Positions 6,032-6,252 of a DNA stretch of 6,252 bases are shown piece after piece (the first letter of the stretch is position 1; each line of letters opens with the position of its first letter). The position numbers were made by a program, and so were the translations under genes. This stretch comes from Sulfurimonas sp. (GTDB lineage: Bacteria > Campylobacterota > Campylobacteria > Campylobacterales > Sulfurimonadaceae): assembly GCA_021161305.1 (NCBI GenBank), contig JAGHAW010000103.1, forward strand, positions 1-6,252, written 5' to 3'. Below the pieces are notes generated by a model. The model worked only from the letters and a program-made list of their open reading frames with translations, made no database searches and was not told the origin of the DNA.

Positions 6032-6252
6032 ATGAGTAAAAAAGAAAAATTACTTCAAAAGTTTTTACAAACTCCTATTAAAAAAGATTTAACTTTTAGT
6101 GAGTTAGTAACTTTACTCTTGGCATGTGGGTTTATAAGACTGGAGGGTAGTGGTTCTGCCGTTAAGTTCTACAACAAAGAAAAAGACTCTTTGATAAACT
6201 TGCATAAGCCACATCCTAGTGATATATTAAAAGTATATCTTATTAAACAAAT
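6032..6252 (+). CDS. hicA: HicA-family toxin (partial, C-terminus off right edge)
   Basis: The first 73 residues are visible, already close to the usual length of a HicA mRNA interferase, a small dsRBD-like protein that cleaves mRNA and is held in check by HicB. The features that match are a helix with FSELVTLLLACGF (residues 22-34), the strand and turn RLEGSGSAVKFYN (36-48), and LHKPHPSDILKVYLIKQ (57-73), which resembles the LHKPHP-type branch of the family. The classic catalytic His in the GSHH-type motif is not present; the equivalent place reads G-S-G-S. There is no Shine-Dalgarno, and a TGA five codons upstream rules out an earlier start in this frame. hicB usually follows hicA directly, so it should lie just beyond the window. 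As an accessory toxin-antitoxin gene after a core gene, horizontal acquisition is likely. Confidence 0.82.
   Translation, partial: MSKKEKLLQKFLQTPIKKDLTFSELVTLLLACGFIRLEGSGSAVKFYNKEKDSLINLHKPHPSDILKVYLIKQ

Noticed and set aside
6016..6039. Seven-codon upstream reading frame (MIPLYYE) overlapping the hicA start
   Set aside because: Too short, no ribosome site, and expected by chance in AT-rich DNA; the putative transcription start lies inside it.

Overview
The window looks like chromosomal DNA from the Campylobacterota (Epsilonproteobacteria), most like a free-living Sulfurimonas-type organism. The grounds are the AT-rich codon use, the T-rich TTTTGC-TATAAT promoter, and a gene set recognised from memory: an HP0268-type small nuclease next to miaB and an lpxJ/DUF374 acyltransferase, with a nusA that lacks the extended C-terminal repeats of E. 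coli. Helicobacter and Campylobacter keep parts of this neighbourhood (HP0268-HP0269-HP0270; Cj0458 miaB, Cj0459c, Cj0460 nusA). Species was not established.

Left and centre (1-4613, minus strand): a compact run of seven genes, read leftward from a divergent intergenic region. In transcription order they are the HP0268-like nuclease, miaB (tRNA methylthiotransferase), lpxJ (lipid A late acyltransferase), a membrane-anchored TPR-like protein, a Xer-type tyrosine recombinase, a 335-residue protein with a PilM/GspL-like flavour and a large acidic insert, and the start of a single-pass membrane protein that runs off the left edge. Apart from an 11-base gap before miaB, every junction overlaps (about 8-11, 11, 41, 1 and 4 bases), so this is very probably one translationally coupled operon. 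Its members serve unrelated purposes: tRNA modification, outer-membrane lipid, chromosome or DNA recombination, and possibly a pilus-like or secretion-like envelope machine.

Right (4614-5921): a 171-base divergent promoter region drives the operon leftward and nusA rightward. nusA stands alone here, without rimP before it or infB after it.

Right edge (5922-6252): a 110-base spacer contains a run of nine C and a perfect 8-bp hairpin that does not look like a normal terminator. After it comes the start of a HicA-family toxin gene. This is the accessory part of the window; the partner antitoxin hicB, if present, lies beyond the edge.

No tRNA, rRNA, CRISPR array or complete insertion sequence was seen. 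I see no clearly new complete system. The most interesting leads are the PilM/PilN-like pair with the acidic insert, the palindrome with its C-tract, and the unusual HicA.
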